Of a stretch of 64,000 nucleotides of DNA, positions 19,697 through 29,614 are shown piece after piece (the first letter of the stretch is position 1; every line of letters starts with the position of its first letter). Position numbers and translations under genes: made by a program. This DNA comes from Roseovarius sp. Pro17. GTDB lineage: Bacteria; Pseudomonadota; Alphaproteobacteria; Rhodobacterales; Rhodobacteraceae. Under the pieces are notes generated by a model. That model saw only the letters and a list, made by a program, of their open reading frames with translations, searched no databases and was not told the origin of the DNA. Where the stretch lies: assembly GCF_035599575.1 (NCBI RefSeq), contig NZ_CP141179.1, positions 3,447,001 through 3,511,000 of the forward strand. Reading direction: 5' to 3'.

Positions 19697-20481
19697 GTCG
19701 CCTCGATCCGCGCGCGGGCGGTTACGTCATCAGGCGTCAGCGCATGAAGCGTGTCGATAAAGGCGGTCTGAAAGCTGGCTGGTCCGACGGCTTCTGCCCC
19801 CGCTGCCTCACCCGCGACGCCGTAGTAGGCCAGCGCGGCGACAGTGGCGGGCAGCGCGGGCTGACCCACTGCAAAGGCGGCGACGAGGCCGGTCAATGAA
19901 CAGCCCAGAACGGTGACGCGCGGCATCAGCGCATGGCCGCCCGCGACGCGGTAGGCGGCCTCGCCGTCGGTGACAAAATCGACCTCGCCGGTCACGGCGA
20001 CGACGCCGCCCGTCTGACGGGCCAGTGCACGCGCCGCGTCCTCGGCGTCGGCGACGGCATTGGCAGCATCGGCGCCCTTGCCCGCTGCCTCGGCCCCCGC
20101 CAGCGCGATGATCTCGGACGCATTGCCGCGAATGATAGTGGGCTTCAGCGCCAGAAGCCGCGCGCCTGCATCGCGGCGCAGCGCGGTTGCGCCCACTGCA
20201 ACAGGGTCCAAAACCCAAGGCTTGCCCGCGTCCACCATGACCTTGGCGGCCTCTTCCATGCTGATGACCCATTCAGGATCGAGCGTGCCGATATTGACGC
20301 TTAGCGCATCGGCCAGTCCCGCGAATTCAGCCGCTTCGCCGCGCGCATGGGCCATGGCGGGGCTGGCACCAGCGGCCAGCATGATATTGGCCATGACGTT
20401 CATCGCAACATAATTGGTGATGTTCTGCACCAGCGGCGCGCGGGCGCGCATATGTGCCAGATATTGTCCTGCGTTATCCAT
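19693..20481 (-). CDS. thiM: Hydroxyethylthiazole kinase
   Basis: 262 residues; phosphorylates the thiazole alcohol for thiamine salvage. Family markers: LVQNITNYVAMNVMANIMLAAG at residues 17-38, PWVLDPVAVGAT, IIRGNASEI and VTVLGCSLTGLVAAFA. The conserved ThiM motif near the catalytic Cys (GCSLT) is present. The ATG at 20481 is preferred; the in-frame extension upstream is translation of the TPP riboswitch. The ribosome-binding GAGGG can pair with CCCTC ten bases earlier. First gene of thiMED. Confidence 0.95.
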   Translation of the reverse strand: MDNAGQYLAHMRARAPLVQNITNYVAMNVMANIMLAAGASPAMAHARGEAAEFAGLADALSVNIGTLDPEWVISMEEAAKVMVDAGKPWVLDPVAVGATALRRDAGARLLALKPTIIRGNASEIIALAGAEAAGKGADAANAVADAEDAARALARQTGGVVAVTGEVDFVTDGEAAYRVAGGHALMPRVTVLGCSLTGLVAAFAVGQPALPATVAALAYYGVAGEAAGAEAVGPASFQTAFIDTLHALTPDDVTARARIEAT

Positions 20482-20486
20482 CTTTT

Positions 20487-20505
20487 CCCTCAGGCCGGGC
20501 GAGGG
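20487..20505 (-). promoter_or_regulatory. Possible ribosome-binding-site-sequestering hairpin before thiM
   Basis: On the minus strand CCCTC (complement of 20501-20505) can pair with GAGGG (complement of 20487-20491), the Shine-Dalgarno sequence of thiM, leaving a 9-base loop. This would be the expression platform of the TPP riboswitch, acting on translation. No run of Ts suggests a transcriptional terminator here. Confidence 0.5.
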
Positions 20506-20548
20506 ATAGGCAGGCGGCCAAGGCCTGATACGGCCCTCGTCGCGCGCA

Positions 20549-20623
20549 ACTTCCTCCGCCGGCATTATCCGGTTCAGGTTCTAAGGGTGCGTCTCAGCCC
20601 CGCTATTCGGGGCGCCCCTGTTA
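20549..20623 (-). ncRNA. TPP riboswitch (THI element) controlling thiMED
   Basis: Read on the minus strand the region contains all conserved THI-box blocks in order: GGGGCGCC, CTGAGA (20592-20597), CCCTTAGAACCTGA, CCGGATAATGCCGGCG and AGGAAG. It lies about 70 bases upstream of thiM and should repress thiMED when thiamine pyrophosphate is plentiful. Confidence 0.95.
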
Positions 20624-20677
20624 CCCGGCTAGGATGGGCGCGCGCAGCTACGCCGTCAAGCGTCGAAACCGCGCAGA

Positions 20678-20854
20678 TCAGAAGTCTATCGCGATACCCT
20701 TCTTCTCCCAATCGCCGTAGCGCACGGCCTCAAGGCCGTCCTTGCGTCCGCCCAGTTCCTTGGGCAGGTCCGGCGCATCCGCATGTTTGCGGCGCTCTTC
20801 GGCCTCGGCGAGGGCGCGCTGCGCTTCGGGTGGCAGATCGGGACGGTCCGTCAT
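20678..20854 (-). CDS. DUF1674 protein, SdhAF4-like
   Basis: 58 residues. The C-terminal block LGGRKDGLEAVRYGDWEKKGIAIDF is the DUF1674 signature shared with mitochondrial SDHAF4, an assembly factor that binds flavinylated SdhA. The assignment to succinate dehydrogenase assembly is by family; no sdh genes are in the window. The ATG at 20854 has AAGGA upstream and lies 66 bases from the divergent methyltransferase start. Confidence 0.88.
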   Translation of the reverse strand: MTDRPDLPPEAQRALAEAEERRKHADAPDLPKELGGRKDGLEAVRYGDWEKKGIAIDF

Positions 20855-20920
20855 GGCATGGGTTCCTTTGCTCGCATGCCCTTGATATACGCCCTCGTCG
20901 CCATTCAGCAAGGATTTGCC

Positions 20921-22180
20921 ATGTCCCCGCCATCGCCGCGCGCTGCCGCCGTTCACCTGTTGGATCAGATTCTGGGCGAACACCGCCTGCTGACCGAGCT
21001 GTTGGCGTCCGGCGCGCTGGACCGGCTGGATGCACCGGGACGCGCCCGCGCCCAGCGCCTTGCCACGCAGACCCTGCGCGGAATGGAACGCGCGGACCGC
21101 CTGTTAAAGAAACACCTGCGCAAGCCGCCGCCCCTGCATGTGATGAACATCCTGCGGCTCGGCACGACAGAGCTGTGCCTTGGCGGCGACGCGCATGGGG
21201 TGGTCAACGATTGTGTCAGCATGATCGCGGGGCATAAACGCTTTGCCACGCTAAAAGGGCTAGTCAACGCCGTCCTGCGTAAAATCGCCACAGACGGCCC
21301 CGCCGAATGGGCCATCCTACGTGTGCCGCACCTGCCCAAATGGCTGCGCGCACCGTTGTCCGAGGCCTATGGCGCTGAGACGGTCGCGGGTTTTGAGGCC
21401 GTGCATTTCGCAGGCGCGCCGCTGGACCTGACGCCCAAAGGCGATGCGGCCGCACTGGCTGAGGCGCTGGGCGGCACTGAAATGCCGACCGGATCGGTCA
21501 GGCTACAACAAGCCGGGCAGATAAGCGCCCTGCCCGGCTACGATTCGGGCGACTGGTGGGTGCAGGACGCGGCCGCCGCCATCCCCGCCCGCCTACTGAA
21601 CGCCCAGCCCGGAGAGGCGGTGCTGGATATGTGCGCAGCACCGGGGGGCAAGACGCTGCAACTGACGGCCGCGGGCGCGGATGTGACCGCGCTGGACATA
21701 TCAGACGCCCGCATGGCGCGGGTGCGCGAAAACCTGACGCGCACGGGGCTGAACGCTACGTTGGTCACCGGTGACGCGCTGACCCATGAGGGGCAATATG
21801 ACGCGATCCTGCTCGACGCCCCCTGCTCGGCCACTGGCACGATCCGCAGGCATCCCGATCTGCCACACGCGCGCGACGGGTCCGAAATTGGCGATCTGAT
21901 TGCGTTGCAAGCCGCAATGCTGGACCGCGCGCTAGGCCTGTTAAAACCCGGCGGGCGAATGGTCTATTGCACCTGCTCGCTGCTACCAGACGAGGGCGAA
22001 TGCCAAATCGACGAGGCGCTGATCCGACATCCCGCACTCAAGGTCGATCGCGATGCACTGGCTATGCCCGGCATCGACCCCACTTGGATCACCGAAGAAG
22101 GCGGACTGCGCCTGCGCCCCGATTATTGGGGCGATCAAGGCGGCATAGATGGCTTTTACATCGCGCTCCTGCGGATCTGA
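20921..22180 (+). CDS. RsmB/NOP family RNA (cytosine-5) methyltransferase
   Basis: 419 residues: an N-terminal NusB-like domain (RAAAVHLLDQILGEHRLLTELL) and a C-terminal SAM methyltransferase domain. Motif I is VLDMCAAPGGKTLQL near residue 235; the two catalytic Cys are in DAPCSATGTIRRHPD and YCTCSLLPDEGE. It probably methylates 16S rRNA C967 as RsmB does, but other RNA targets are possible. The ATG at 20921 has AAGGA upstream; a longer frame would overlap the divergent DUF1674 gene. Confidence 0.92.
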   Translation: MSPPSPRAAAVHLLDQILGEHRLLTELLASGALDRLDAPGRARAQRLATQTLRGMERADRLLKKHLRKPPPLHVMNILRLGTTELCLGGDAHGVVNDCVSMIAGHKRFATLKGLVNAVLRKIATDGPAEWAILRVPHLPKWLRAPLSEAYGAETVAGFEAVHFAGAPLDLTPKGDAAALAEALGGTEMPTGSVRLQQAGQISALPGYDSGDWWVQDAAAAIPARLLNAQPGEAVLDMCAAPGGKTLQLTAAGADVTALDISDARMARVRENLTRTGLNATLVTGDALTHEGQYDAILLDAPCSATGTIRRHPDLPHARDGSEIGDLIALQAAMLDRALGLLKPGGRMVYCTCSLLPDEGECQIDEALIRHPALKVDRDALAMPGIDPTWITEEGGLRLRPDYWGDQGGIDGFYIALLRI

Positions 22181-22272
22181 CGCGATTTTCACAATCCCTC
22201 GGTGACTTGGCCGCGACTGCGCGGTATGATCGCGCAGAGAGGCGCCAACAAGAGCGCCCGGAGACGAGGCGC

Positions 22273-24018
22273 ATGGCAACACCCGGCACTTACGGCGCGA
22301 ACTGGACGAGGGCGATGAACCGCATCACCGCGCGGCGCGCGGCTTGGGCGCGGCCTGTGACTGCGTTTGTTTCATCCCCCGAGCCGCGCACGATCGGCAG
22401 TTTTGCCCGCGGGCGACAGCTATCGGCGGGCAATTTCTTGTTCGCCGGGCATCTGATCGAACGACCCGATCTGGCAATCTGGGATCTGAACCCGCCAGGA
22501 CCCACCTTTGAGGCGGAAATGCACGGATTTGGCTGGCTCGACGATCTCGCGGCGGCGGGAGACGGGCCCGCGCGGGCCTGCGCGCGGGAGTGGACGTGGG
22601 AGTGGATCGCGCGCCACGGCGGTGGGCGCGGCCCCGGCTGGACGCCGGATTTGACCGGGCGGCGCCTGATCCGCTGGATCAACCACGCATTGTTCCTGCT
22701 AACCGGGCAGGATCGCGCGGTATCGGACCCATTCTATCGCTCGCTAGCGCAGCAGACGCTGTTTCTGGGCAAACGCTGGCACGCTACCGCGCCCGGCCTG
22801 CCACGGTTCGAGGCGCTGACCGGCCTTATCTATGCGGGCCTCGCGCTGGAGGGGATGGAGGGTCATGTGGCCCCAGCCGCCCGCGCGCTGGGGCGCGAAT
22901 GCGAGGCGCATATCGGCGAGGCGGGCGTCCTGCCTACCCGCAACCCCGAGGAATTGCTAGACGTTTTCACCTTGCTCACATGGGCCGCCGCCGCGCTGGA
23001 CGAGTCAGGCACACCCCCGCCACCGTCCCTGACGGCGGCGACGCAGCGCATCGCGCCGACGCTGCGCACGCTGCGGCATTCTGACGGCGGGCTGGCGCGG
23101 TTCCACGGTGGCGGGCGCGGGCTAGAGGGTCGGCTGGACACCGCGCTGGCTGCCAGCGGCGTCAAGGGGCGGCAACCGGATGGGCTGGCGATGGGCTATG
23201 CACGCCTCAGCGCGGGGCGCACATCGCTCATCATTGACGCCGCCCCGCCGCCTTCGGGTGCTGCATCCGCAGGCGCACACGCCTCGGCGATGGCGTTCGA
23301 GCTAACGTCGGGGCGCCGCCCGGTGATCGTCAATTGCGGCTCGGGCGCCAGCTTTGGCGTTGAATGGCGACGGGCGGGACGCGCGACACCGTCGCATTCA
23401 ACCCTCGTAGTCGCAGGCGAATCCAGCGCGCGGCTGGGCGCGACGGGGACGGATGCCGAATGGCTGACGCACGGGCCCAGCGACGTGCCTATCCAGATGA
23501 GCCATGCCTCGGACGGGCTGCGCTTTGAGGGCGGGCATGATGGCTATGTGCGTCGCTTTGGCCTGACGCACGCGCGCACGATCGAGATGACCTTTGACGG
23601 GCGCGGCGTCGCAGGCGAGGACATGCTGCTGGCGATGGACCTCGAGGACAAGCGCCGGTTCGACGCGGCGATGGACACGCACGCCATGCAGGGCGTGCCC
23701 TACCAGATCCATTTCCACCTGCATCCAGAGGTGGACGCGAACATCGACATGGGCGGCGCTGCCGTCTCGCTGGCGCTGCGCAGCGGCGAAATCTGGGTAT
23801 TCCGTACCGACGCGCGCGCACGCATCTCGTTGGAACCGTCAGTTTATCTGGAAAAATCACGGCTCAAACCGCGTGCGGGTAAACAGATAGTTTTATCCGG
23901 GCGCGCGCTGGAGTATGCGGACCGCATCAGATGGTCGCTCGCCAAGGCGCAGGATACCCCGATCAGCATCCGCGATCTGGCGCAGGACGCGCCATTCCCG
24001 GCACCAGACGACGACTGA
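22273..24018 (+). CDS. Heparinase II/III family protein
   Basis: 581 residues. The N-terminal part resembles the alpha-barrel of heparinase II/III-like proteins (GRRLIRWINHALFLL, IGEAGVLPTRNPEELLDVFTLLTWAAAAL). The C-terminal beta-sandwich contains SGRRPVIVNCGSGA, ATPSHSTLVVAGESS, HDGYVRRFGLTHARTIEM and a PYQIHFHLHPEVDA His-rich segment. Substrate is unknown; in Rhodobacterales this gene commonly sits between the rsmB-like gene and purH. No signal peptide is evident. The ATG at 22273 has GGAG upstream. Confidence 0.82.
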   Translation: MATPGTYGANWTRAMNRITARRAAWARPVTAFVSSPEPRTIGSFARGRQLSAGNFLFAGHLIERPDLAIWDLNPPGPTFEAEMHGFGWLDDLAAAGDGPARACAREWTWEWIARHGGGRGPGWTPDLTGRRLIRWINHALFLLTGQDRAVSDPFYRSLAQQTLFLGKRWHATAPGLPRFEALTGLIYAGLALEGMEGHVAPAARALGRECEAHIGEAGVLPTRNPEELLDVFTLLTWAAAALDESGTPPPPSLTAATQRIAPTLRTLRHSDGGLARFHGGGRGLEGRLDTALAASGVKGRQPDGLAMGYARLSAGRTSLIIDAAPPPSGAASAGAHASAMAFELTSGRRPVIVNCGSGASFGVEWRRAGRATPSHSTLVVAGESSARLGATGTDAEWLTHGPSDVPIQMSHASDGLRFEGGHDGYVRRFGLTHARTIEMTFDGRGVAGEDMLLAMDLEDKRRFDAAMDTHAMQGVPYQIHFHLHPEVDANIDMGGAAVSLALRSGEIWVFRTDARARISLEPSVYLEKSRLKPRAGKQIVLSGRALEYADRIRWSLAKAQDTPISIRDLAQDAPFPAPDDD

Positions 24019-24054
24019 ACGACGATTGAACCGCCAGAACGCAGGACCGCCCAT

Positions 24055-25644
24055 ATGACCGATATCGCCCCCATCCGCCGCGCCCTTCTGTCCGTCTCGG
24101 ACAAGACCGGGCTTATTGATCTGGGCCGCGCGCTGGCCTCGCAGGGTGTCGAACTGCTTAGCACCGGCGGCAGTGCCAAGGCGCTGCGCGATGCCGGGCT
24201 GGACGTGCGCGACGTGGCGGACGTGACCGGCTTTCCCGAGATGATGGACGGACGCGTCAAGACACTGCACCCGGCGGTGCATGGCGGCCTGTTGGCCCTG
24301 CGCGACAATGACGAACACGTAAAGGCGATGGAGCAGCACGGCATAGGCGCAATCGACCTGCTGGTTGTGAACCTCTACCCGTTTGAGAGCACGGTCGCAG
24401 ACGGCGCGGATTACGACACCTGCATCGAGAATATCGACATCGGCGGCCCCGCGATGATTCGCGCCGCCGCAAAGAACCATGGGTTTGTGAACGTGGTCGT
24501 CGATGTCGAGGATTACGGTCCATTGCTGGACGAAATGACTGCAAACGATGGCGGCACGACGCTAGCCTTTCGCCAGAAACTGGCGATGACAGCATACTCG
24601 CGAACAGCGGCTTACGATTCGGCTGTGTCCACTTGGATGGCCGCACAGCAAGGCGATATCGCCCCTCGTCGCCGCACCGTCGCTGGCACATTGGCCCAAG
24701 TGCTACGGTATGGCGAAAACCCCCATCAATCCGCCAGCTTTTATACCGATGGCAGCGCCCGCCCCGGCGTGGCGACAGCCCGCCAGCTACAGGGCAAAGC
24801 GCTGAGCTATAACAACATAAACGACACCGACGCCGCGTTCGAGCTGGCCAGCGAATTCGCCACAGCAGACGGTCCCGCCTGCGCGATCATCAAACACGCC
24901 AACCCCTGCGGCGTGGCCCGCGCGGGGACGCTGAAAGAGGCCTACATGCGCGCCTTTGACTGCGACCGCACCTCGGCCTTTGGCGGGATCATCGCGCTGA
25001 ACCAGCCGTTGGACGGCGCCACCGCCGAGGAAATCGCGCAGATATTCACCGAAGTCGTCATCGCCCCCGGCGCAGACGAGGACGCGCGCCGCATCTTTGA
25101 GGCCAAGAAAAATCTGCGCCTGCTGATCACCGAAGGCATGGCTGATCCGCGTGCCGCCGCGCAGACGATCCGGCAGGTATCGGGCGGCTATCTGATGCAG
25201 GACAAGGATAACGGACATATCGACGCGAGCGATCTAAAAGTCGTGACGAAACGCCAGCCAACCGACGCGGAAATGGCTGACCTGCTGTTCGCATGGAAGG
25301 TCGCCAAGCACGTCAAATCCAACGCCATCGTCTACGTCAAGGACGGCGCAACCGTCGGCGTCGGCGCGGGCCAGATGAGCCGTGTGGACAGCTGCCGCAT
25401 CGCCGCGCGCAAATCGCAGGACATGGCAGACGCGCTGGGGCTGCCCGCGCCCCTGACCCAAGGCAGCGTAGTCGCCTCGGACGCGTTCTTTCCCTTTGCC
25501 GATGGTCTGCTGACGGCAGCCGAGGCCGGCGCGACGGCGGTGATCCATCCCGGTGGGTCGATGCGCGACGACGATGTTATCGCGGCCGCCGACGAGGCCG
25601 GCCTTGCAATGGTACTGACCGGTATGCGGCATTTTCGCCACTAG
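24055..25644 (+). CDS. purH: Bifunctional AICAR transformylase / IMP cyclohydrolase
   Basis: 529 residues; performs the last two steps of IMP synthesis. The N-terminal MGS-like IMP cyclohydrolase domain starts [20 protein letters not shown] with [14 protein letters not shown] and [17 protein letters not shown]. The C-terminal transformylase domain has [10 protein letters not shown], the catalytic IIKHANPCG and the terminal [10 protein letters not shown]. Length is standard. It is 12-30 bases ahead of lspA and may be cotranscribed. Confidence 0.97.
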   Translation: MTDIAPIRRALLSVSDKTGLIDLGRALASQGVELLSTGGSAKALRDAGLDVRDVADVTGFPEMMDGRVKTLHPAVHGGLLALRDNDEHVKAMEQHGIGAIDLLVVNLYPFESTVADGADYDTCIENIDIGGPAMIRAAAKNHGFVNVVVDVEDYGPLLDEMTANDGGTTLAFRQKLAMTAYSRTAAYDSAVSTWMAAQQGDIAPRRRTVAGTLAQVLRYGENPHQSASFYTDGSARPGVATARQLQGKALSYNNINDTDAAFELASEFATADGPACAIIKHANPCGVARAGTLKEAYMRAFDCDRTSAFGGIIALNQPLDGATAEEIAQIFTEVVIAPGADEDARRIFEAKKNLRLLITEGMADPRAAAQTIRQVSGGYLMQDKDNGHIDASDLKVVTKRQPTDAEMADLLFAWKVAKHVKSNAIVYVKDGATVGVGAGQMSRVDSCRIAARKSQDMADALGLPAPLTQGSVVASDAFFPFADGLLTAAEAGATAVIHPGGSMRDDDVIAAADEAGLAMVLTGMRHFRH

Positions 25645-25671
25645 CTCCTTCCGGCCTTGGGAGGGCACGTT

Positions 25672-26142
25672 ATGAAAACCGTTTTCTGGACGGCCTTTTG
25701 GGTCTTTCTGCTGGATCAGGCGACCAAATATCTGACGGTTCACTGGATGGACCTGCGCAATCTGGGCGCGATCGACGTCTGGCCGCCCTTCCTCAATCTG
25801 CGCATGGCATGGAATTACGGGATCAACTTTGGCCTTATGGCTGGCGATTCGCCCTATACACGCTGGGTATTGATTGCCGTCGCACTGGTCATCGCGGGCG
25901 CGGTGCTATGGTGGGTTCATCACGAGCCGGGCGGCAAATGGCAGAAAATCGCCGCCGGATTCCTGATCGGCGGCGCGCTGGGCAACGTGATCGACAGGTT
26001 GCTGTATGGCGCTGTCGCCGACTTCCTGAATATGTCCTGCTGCGGGCTGAACAACCCTTTTGCATTCAACGTCGCCGACATCGCGATATTTATGGGCGCA
26101 TTCGGCATGGTCATCTTTAGCCCCAGCAAAAAGCATGCGTGA
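25672..26142 (+). CDS. lspA: Lipoprotein signal peptidase (signal peptidase II)
   Basis: 156 residues, four predicted membrane spans. Cleaves prolipoprotein signal peptides in the inner membrane. The catalytic Asp pair is visible in GNVIDRLLYGAVADF and FNVADIAIFMG; AWNYGINFG is the other conserved motif. The ATG at 25672 has GAGGG upstream. A predicted lipoprotein gene follows 59 bases later. Confidence 0.95.
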   Translation: MKTVFWTAFWVFLLDQATKYLTVHWMDLRNLGAIDVWPPFLNLRMAWNYGINFGLMAGDSPYTRWVLIAVALVIAGAVLWWVHHEPGGKWQKIAAGFLIGGALGNVIDRLLYGAVADFLNMSCCGLNNPFAFNVADIAIFMGAFGMVIFSPSKKHA

Positions 26143-26201
26143 CCTCGCTGTGCGATTGCGCTAAACAACCCGCGACACTTTGCGAAAGAAGGGCCGATCC
26201 C

Positions 26202-26717
26202 ATGCGCCGCAGTATTCTGGCACTCACCGTCCTGACCCTCGCCCTCGCCGCCTGTGGGCGCAGCGACGGCACTCTGACCCGTATCAAGAACACCGGCGAC
26301 GGCCCGGATGAATTTACCGTCCTGCCGACCAAGCCGTTGCAGACGCCCGAAACCTACAACGTGCTGCCCGCACCCACGCCGGGCGGTGCCAATCTGGTCG
26401 ACACGAACCCGCGGGCCGAGGGCGTCGCGGCGCTGGGCGGCAATCCGGCAGCCACCGTGCCCGGCAATGTCGGCGCAGGCGATGGCGGGCTGGTCAACCA
26501 CGCACGGCGCCATGGCGTGACACCCGCTGTCCGACAGACGCTGGCCGCCGAGGATGCACAGACACGCCGCCGTCATGGCCGGGTGAACATCTTTAACATC
26601 GGCCCAAATGACGACTATACCGACGCCTACAAGAAGCAGTGGCTCGACAGTCAGGCTGAACAACAGCGCATGACGCGCAGCGGCGTGGTGACGCCCTCGG
26701 CGCCGCCACCGCAGTAA
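26202..26717 (+). CDS. DUF3035 lipoprotein, probable BamF
   Basis: 171 residues with a lipoprotein signal peptide ending in the lipobox LAAC (Cys near residue 18). The mature part (PDEFTVLPTKPLQTPETYNVLPAPTPGG) is the DUF3035 signature; in alphaproteobacteria this family is described as BamF, an accessory lipoprotein of the outer-membrane beta-barrel assembly complex. The ATG at 26202 gives a proper signal peptide, unlike the longer frame from 26139. Confidence 0.82.
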   Translation: MRRSILALTVLTLALAACGRSDGTLTRIKNTGDGPDEFTVLPTKPLQTPETYNVLPAPTPGGANLVDTNPRAEGVAALGGNPAATVPGNVGAGDGGLVNHARRHGVTPAVRQTLAAEDAQTRRRHGRVNIFNIGPNDDYTDAYKKQWLDSQAEQQRMTRSGVVTPSAPPPQ

Positions 26718-26888
26718 CTGCACGCCTTCAGCATCAGCACGCCCCGGCCATCATGGTTCGGGGCGCAGTCATCTTCGCGGCGGTGATACCGGATCACGGA
26801 TACGGCATTGCGGGTTGCACTGCGCCCGGCGCGCTGTATCTAATCCCTGTCGCCCCAGCTGCGCGGCTATCCCAATCGGAGATCTAAT

Positions 26889-28241
26889 ATGCGTGCCTTT
26901 CTGATCGCTCTCATGTCCCTTTTGCCCATGATGGCCACAGCGCAGGATACTGGGACAGACCAAGTTACCAGCTTTACGCTGGACAACGGGCTGGAACTGA
27001 TCGTGATCGAGGACCACCGCGCCCCCGTCGTCACGCATATGGTCTGGTATCGCGCCGGATCGGCGGACGAACCTCCGGGCAGCTCGGGCGTGGCGCATTT
27101 TCTGGAACATCTGTTGTTCAAGGGCACCGACACGCTGGCGCCCGGCGAATTTTCGGCCACGGTGGCCAAGCAGGGCGGCGACGACAACGCCTTTACCAGC
27201 TACGATTTCACCGCCTATTACCAGCGCATCGCCGCTGACCGGCTGGAGTTGATGATGCAGATGGAATCCGACCGCATGGTCAATCTGCAACTGGACGAGC
27301 AGAACGTCGCGACCGAGCGCAACGTCATCATTGAAGAGCGCAACATGCGGGTCGAGAATAACCCCGGCGCGCTGTTTCGCGAACAGCAGAGCGCGGCGCA
27401 ATTCCTGAACCATCGCTACGGCACACCCGTTATCGGCTGGCAGAACGAGATCCCCGAGCTGACGTTGGAGGATGCCACCAGCTTTTACCGCACATATTAC
27501 GCCCCGAACGACGCCATCGTCGTAGTCGCGGGCGATGTGGTGCCCAGCGACGTCCATGCGCTTGCGCAGAAGTATTACGGCGCGATTCCCGCCAATCCGG
27601 ACCTGCCCCAGCGCGCGCGCCCGCAAGAGCCGCGCCACATGGCTGCCCGCCGCCTGACGATGGAGGATCCGCGCGTCGCGCAGCCCTATCTGACGCGCTC
27701 ATACCTTGCCCCCGAGCGTGACAACGGCGATCAGACCCGCGCCGCCGCACTGACCGTTCTTGCCGAAATTCTCGGCGGTGGCACTACGTCACTGATGGCC
27801 GAAAAGCTGCAATTTGACAGCCAGATCGCCGTGCAATCGTCGGCTTGGTATGATGGCGTGTCGCTGGATGACACCACGTTCAAGCTGCTGATCGTGCCTG
27901 TTCCCGGCACTACCCTGCCCGAGGCAGAGGCAGCGATGGACGAGGTCCTGCAAGGCTTCATGGAAAACGGTGTCGATGCGGACCAATTGGAGCGGATAAA
28001 GATGCAGGTGCGCGCCGCCCAGATATATGCCCGCGACGACGTGAACGGGCTGGCCAACCGCTATGGCGCGGCCCTTGCGTCGGGCCTGAGCATCCAGGAC
28101 GTGCAGGACTGGCCCGCCATCCTGCAAGACGTCACCGCCGAGGATGTGATGCAGGCCGCGCGCGATGTCTTTCAGCTACAGAATTCGGTCACCGGCTACC
28201 TGACGGCGCCTAGCGATACCGATACGGAGATGACCCAATGA
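26889..28241 (+). CDS. M16 family zinc metallopeptidase, catalytic subunit type
   Basis: 450 residues with a signal peptide (cleavage after ATA, about residue 18). The inverted zinc motif HxxEH is present as AHFLEHLLF near residue 74, with the distal Glu expected in NVIIEERNMRVENNP. The C-terminal inactive M16 domain follows. It is probably periplasmic and forms a heterodimer with the product of the next gene, whose start overlaps its stop by four bases (ATGA). Confidence 0.92.
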   Translation: MRAFLIALMSLLPMMATAQDTGTDQVTSFTLDNGLELIVIEDHRAPVVTHMVWYRAGSADEPPGSSGVAHFLEHLLFKGTDTLAPGEFSATVAKQGGDDNAFTSYDFTAYYQRIAADRLELMMQMESDRMVNLQLDEQNVATERNVIIEERNMRVENNPGALFREQQSAAQFLNHRYGTPVIGWQNEIPELTLEDATSFYRTYYAPNDAIVVVAGDVVPSDVHALAQKYYGAIPANPDLPQRARPQEPRHMAARRLTMEDPRVAQPYLTRSYLAPERDNGDQTRAAALTVLAEILGGGTTSLMAEKLQFDSQIAVQSSAWYDGVSLDDTTFKLLIVPVPGTTLPEAEAAMDEVLQGFMENGVDADQLERIKMQVRAAQIYARDDVNGLANRYGAALASGLSIQDVQDWPAILQDVTAEDVMQAARDVFQLQNSVTGYLTAPSDTDTEMTQ

Positions 28242-29563
28242 GCCGCCATATCCTGATCCACCTCCTGCTGTCGGCACTGATGGCGCTGACCCTCGCCCTG
28301 CCTGCCCGCGCCGAAATCGAGGTGCAGGACCTCACTGCCGAAGGTGGCATCGATTTGTGGCTGGTCGAGGATCACACGATCCCCTTCGTCGCACTCGAGC
28401 TGCGCTTTCGCGGCGGCGCGTCACTGGATGCACCGGGCAAGCGGGGCGCGACCAACCTGATGACCGGCTTGCTCGAAGAGGGCGCTGGCGACATGGATAG
28501 CCGCGAATTCGCGCGGCAGGCCGAGGCGCTGGCTACCTCATTCTCTTACAGCGCAGGCGATGACGCCATCGGCGTGTCGGCCCGATTCCTCAGCGAAAAT
28601 CGCGATGCGGCGGTGGATTTGCTGCGTCAGAGCCTGATTGATCCTGTGTTTAACCAGAAATCTATTGACCGCGTGCGCGGTCAGGTCGTGTCGAATATCC
28701 AATCAGACGTCACGAATCCACACGCCATTGCCGCGCGCACCTTCGACGCGCAGACCTTCGGCGATCATCCCTACGCCACCTCCACTGATGGCACGCTCGA
28801 CAGCATCGCGACAATCACACGCGACGATCTGATCGCCGCGCACAAGGCTGCACTGGTCAAGGACCGCCTCTACATCGCCGCCGTTGGTGACATCACCGCC
28901 GAGCAGCTGATCGCACTGGTCGCCCGACTGACGGATGGCCTGCCCGATACGTCGAACATCGCCCTGCCCGGTAATGCAGACATCACCCTGCCCGGTGGCA
29001 CCAAGGTCGTGGATTTCGACACGCCGCAATCTGTCGTCACCTTCGCCCAGCCGGGCATTGACCGCGACGATCCCGACTTCTTTGCCGCGTATCTGCTGAA
29101 CCAGATCCTAGGCGGCGGCGGATTTGAGAGCCGCCTGATGCAGGAGGTCCGCGAAAAGCGCGGGCTGACCTACGGCGTCTATTCCTACCTCGTCGACAGG
29201 GACGGCGCGCAGCTATGGATGGGGCAGGTCGCCTCGGCCAATGACCGTGTCGCGCAGGCCATCGAGGTCATCAGGGATGAATGGGCCAAGATGCGCGAAA
29301 CCGGCGTCACAGAGGCAGAGTTGCAAGACGCCAAGACTTACATGACCGGAGCATACCCCCTGCGCTTTGACGGCAACGCGCCCATCGCCAACATCGCCGT
29401 GGAAATGCAGATCGAGGGGCTGCCGACCGACTACATCGCCACCCGCAATGACCAAGTGAACGCCGTCACGCTGGAGCAGATCAACCGCGTCGCGCGCGAA
29501 TATCTGGACCCCGAAAAACTGAGTTTCGTGGTTGTCGGCAAACCCGAAGGGCTGCCGGAGTAA
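28238..29563 (+). CDS. M16 family protein, non-catalytic partner
   Basis: 441 residues with a signal peptide (cleavage after ARA, about residue 26). The HxxEH site is replaced (TNLMTGLLEEGA), so it should lack zinc, but the substrate-binding R/Y-type loop of the C-terminal domain is kept (ESRLMQEVREKRGLTYGVYS). This is the usual division of labour in two-gene M16 systems. Its start overlaps the catalytic gene. Confidence 0.92.
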   Translation: MSRHILIHLLLSALMALTLALPARAEIEVQDLTAEGGIDLWLVEDHTIPFVALELRFRGGASLDAPGKRGATNLMTGLLEEGAGDMDSREFARQAEALATSFSYSAGDDAIGVSARFLSENRDAAVDLLRQSLIDPVFNQKSIDRVRGQVVSNIQSDVTNPHAIAARTFDAQTFGDHPYATSTDGTLDSIATITRDDLIAAHKAALVKDRLYIAAVGDITAEQLIALVARLTDGLPDTSNIALPGNADITLPGGTKVVDFDTPQSVVTFAQPGIDRDDPDFFAAYLLNQILGGGGFESRLMQEVREKRGLTYGVYSYLVDRDGAQLWMGQVASANDRVAQAIEVIRDEWAKMRETGVTEAELQDAKTYMTGAYPLRFDGNAPIANIAVEMQIEGLPTDYIATRNDQVNAVTLEQINRVAREYLDPEKLSFVVVGKPEGLPE

Positions 29564-29614
29564 CGCACTGCCTGCGGCTTTTCGTAGTGGGAATATTCAA
29601 TTGCCACCACTCGC

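Noticed and set aside
21967..22272. 102-codon N-terminal extension of the heparinase-like protein
   Set aside because: It overlaps the RsmB-like gene in another frame and has shadow-type composition; the ATG at 22273 has a ribosome-binding site.
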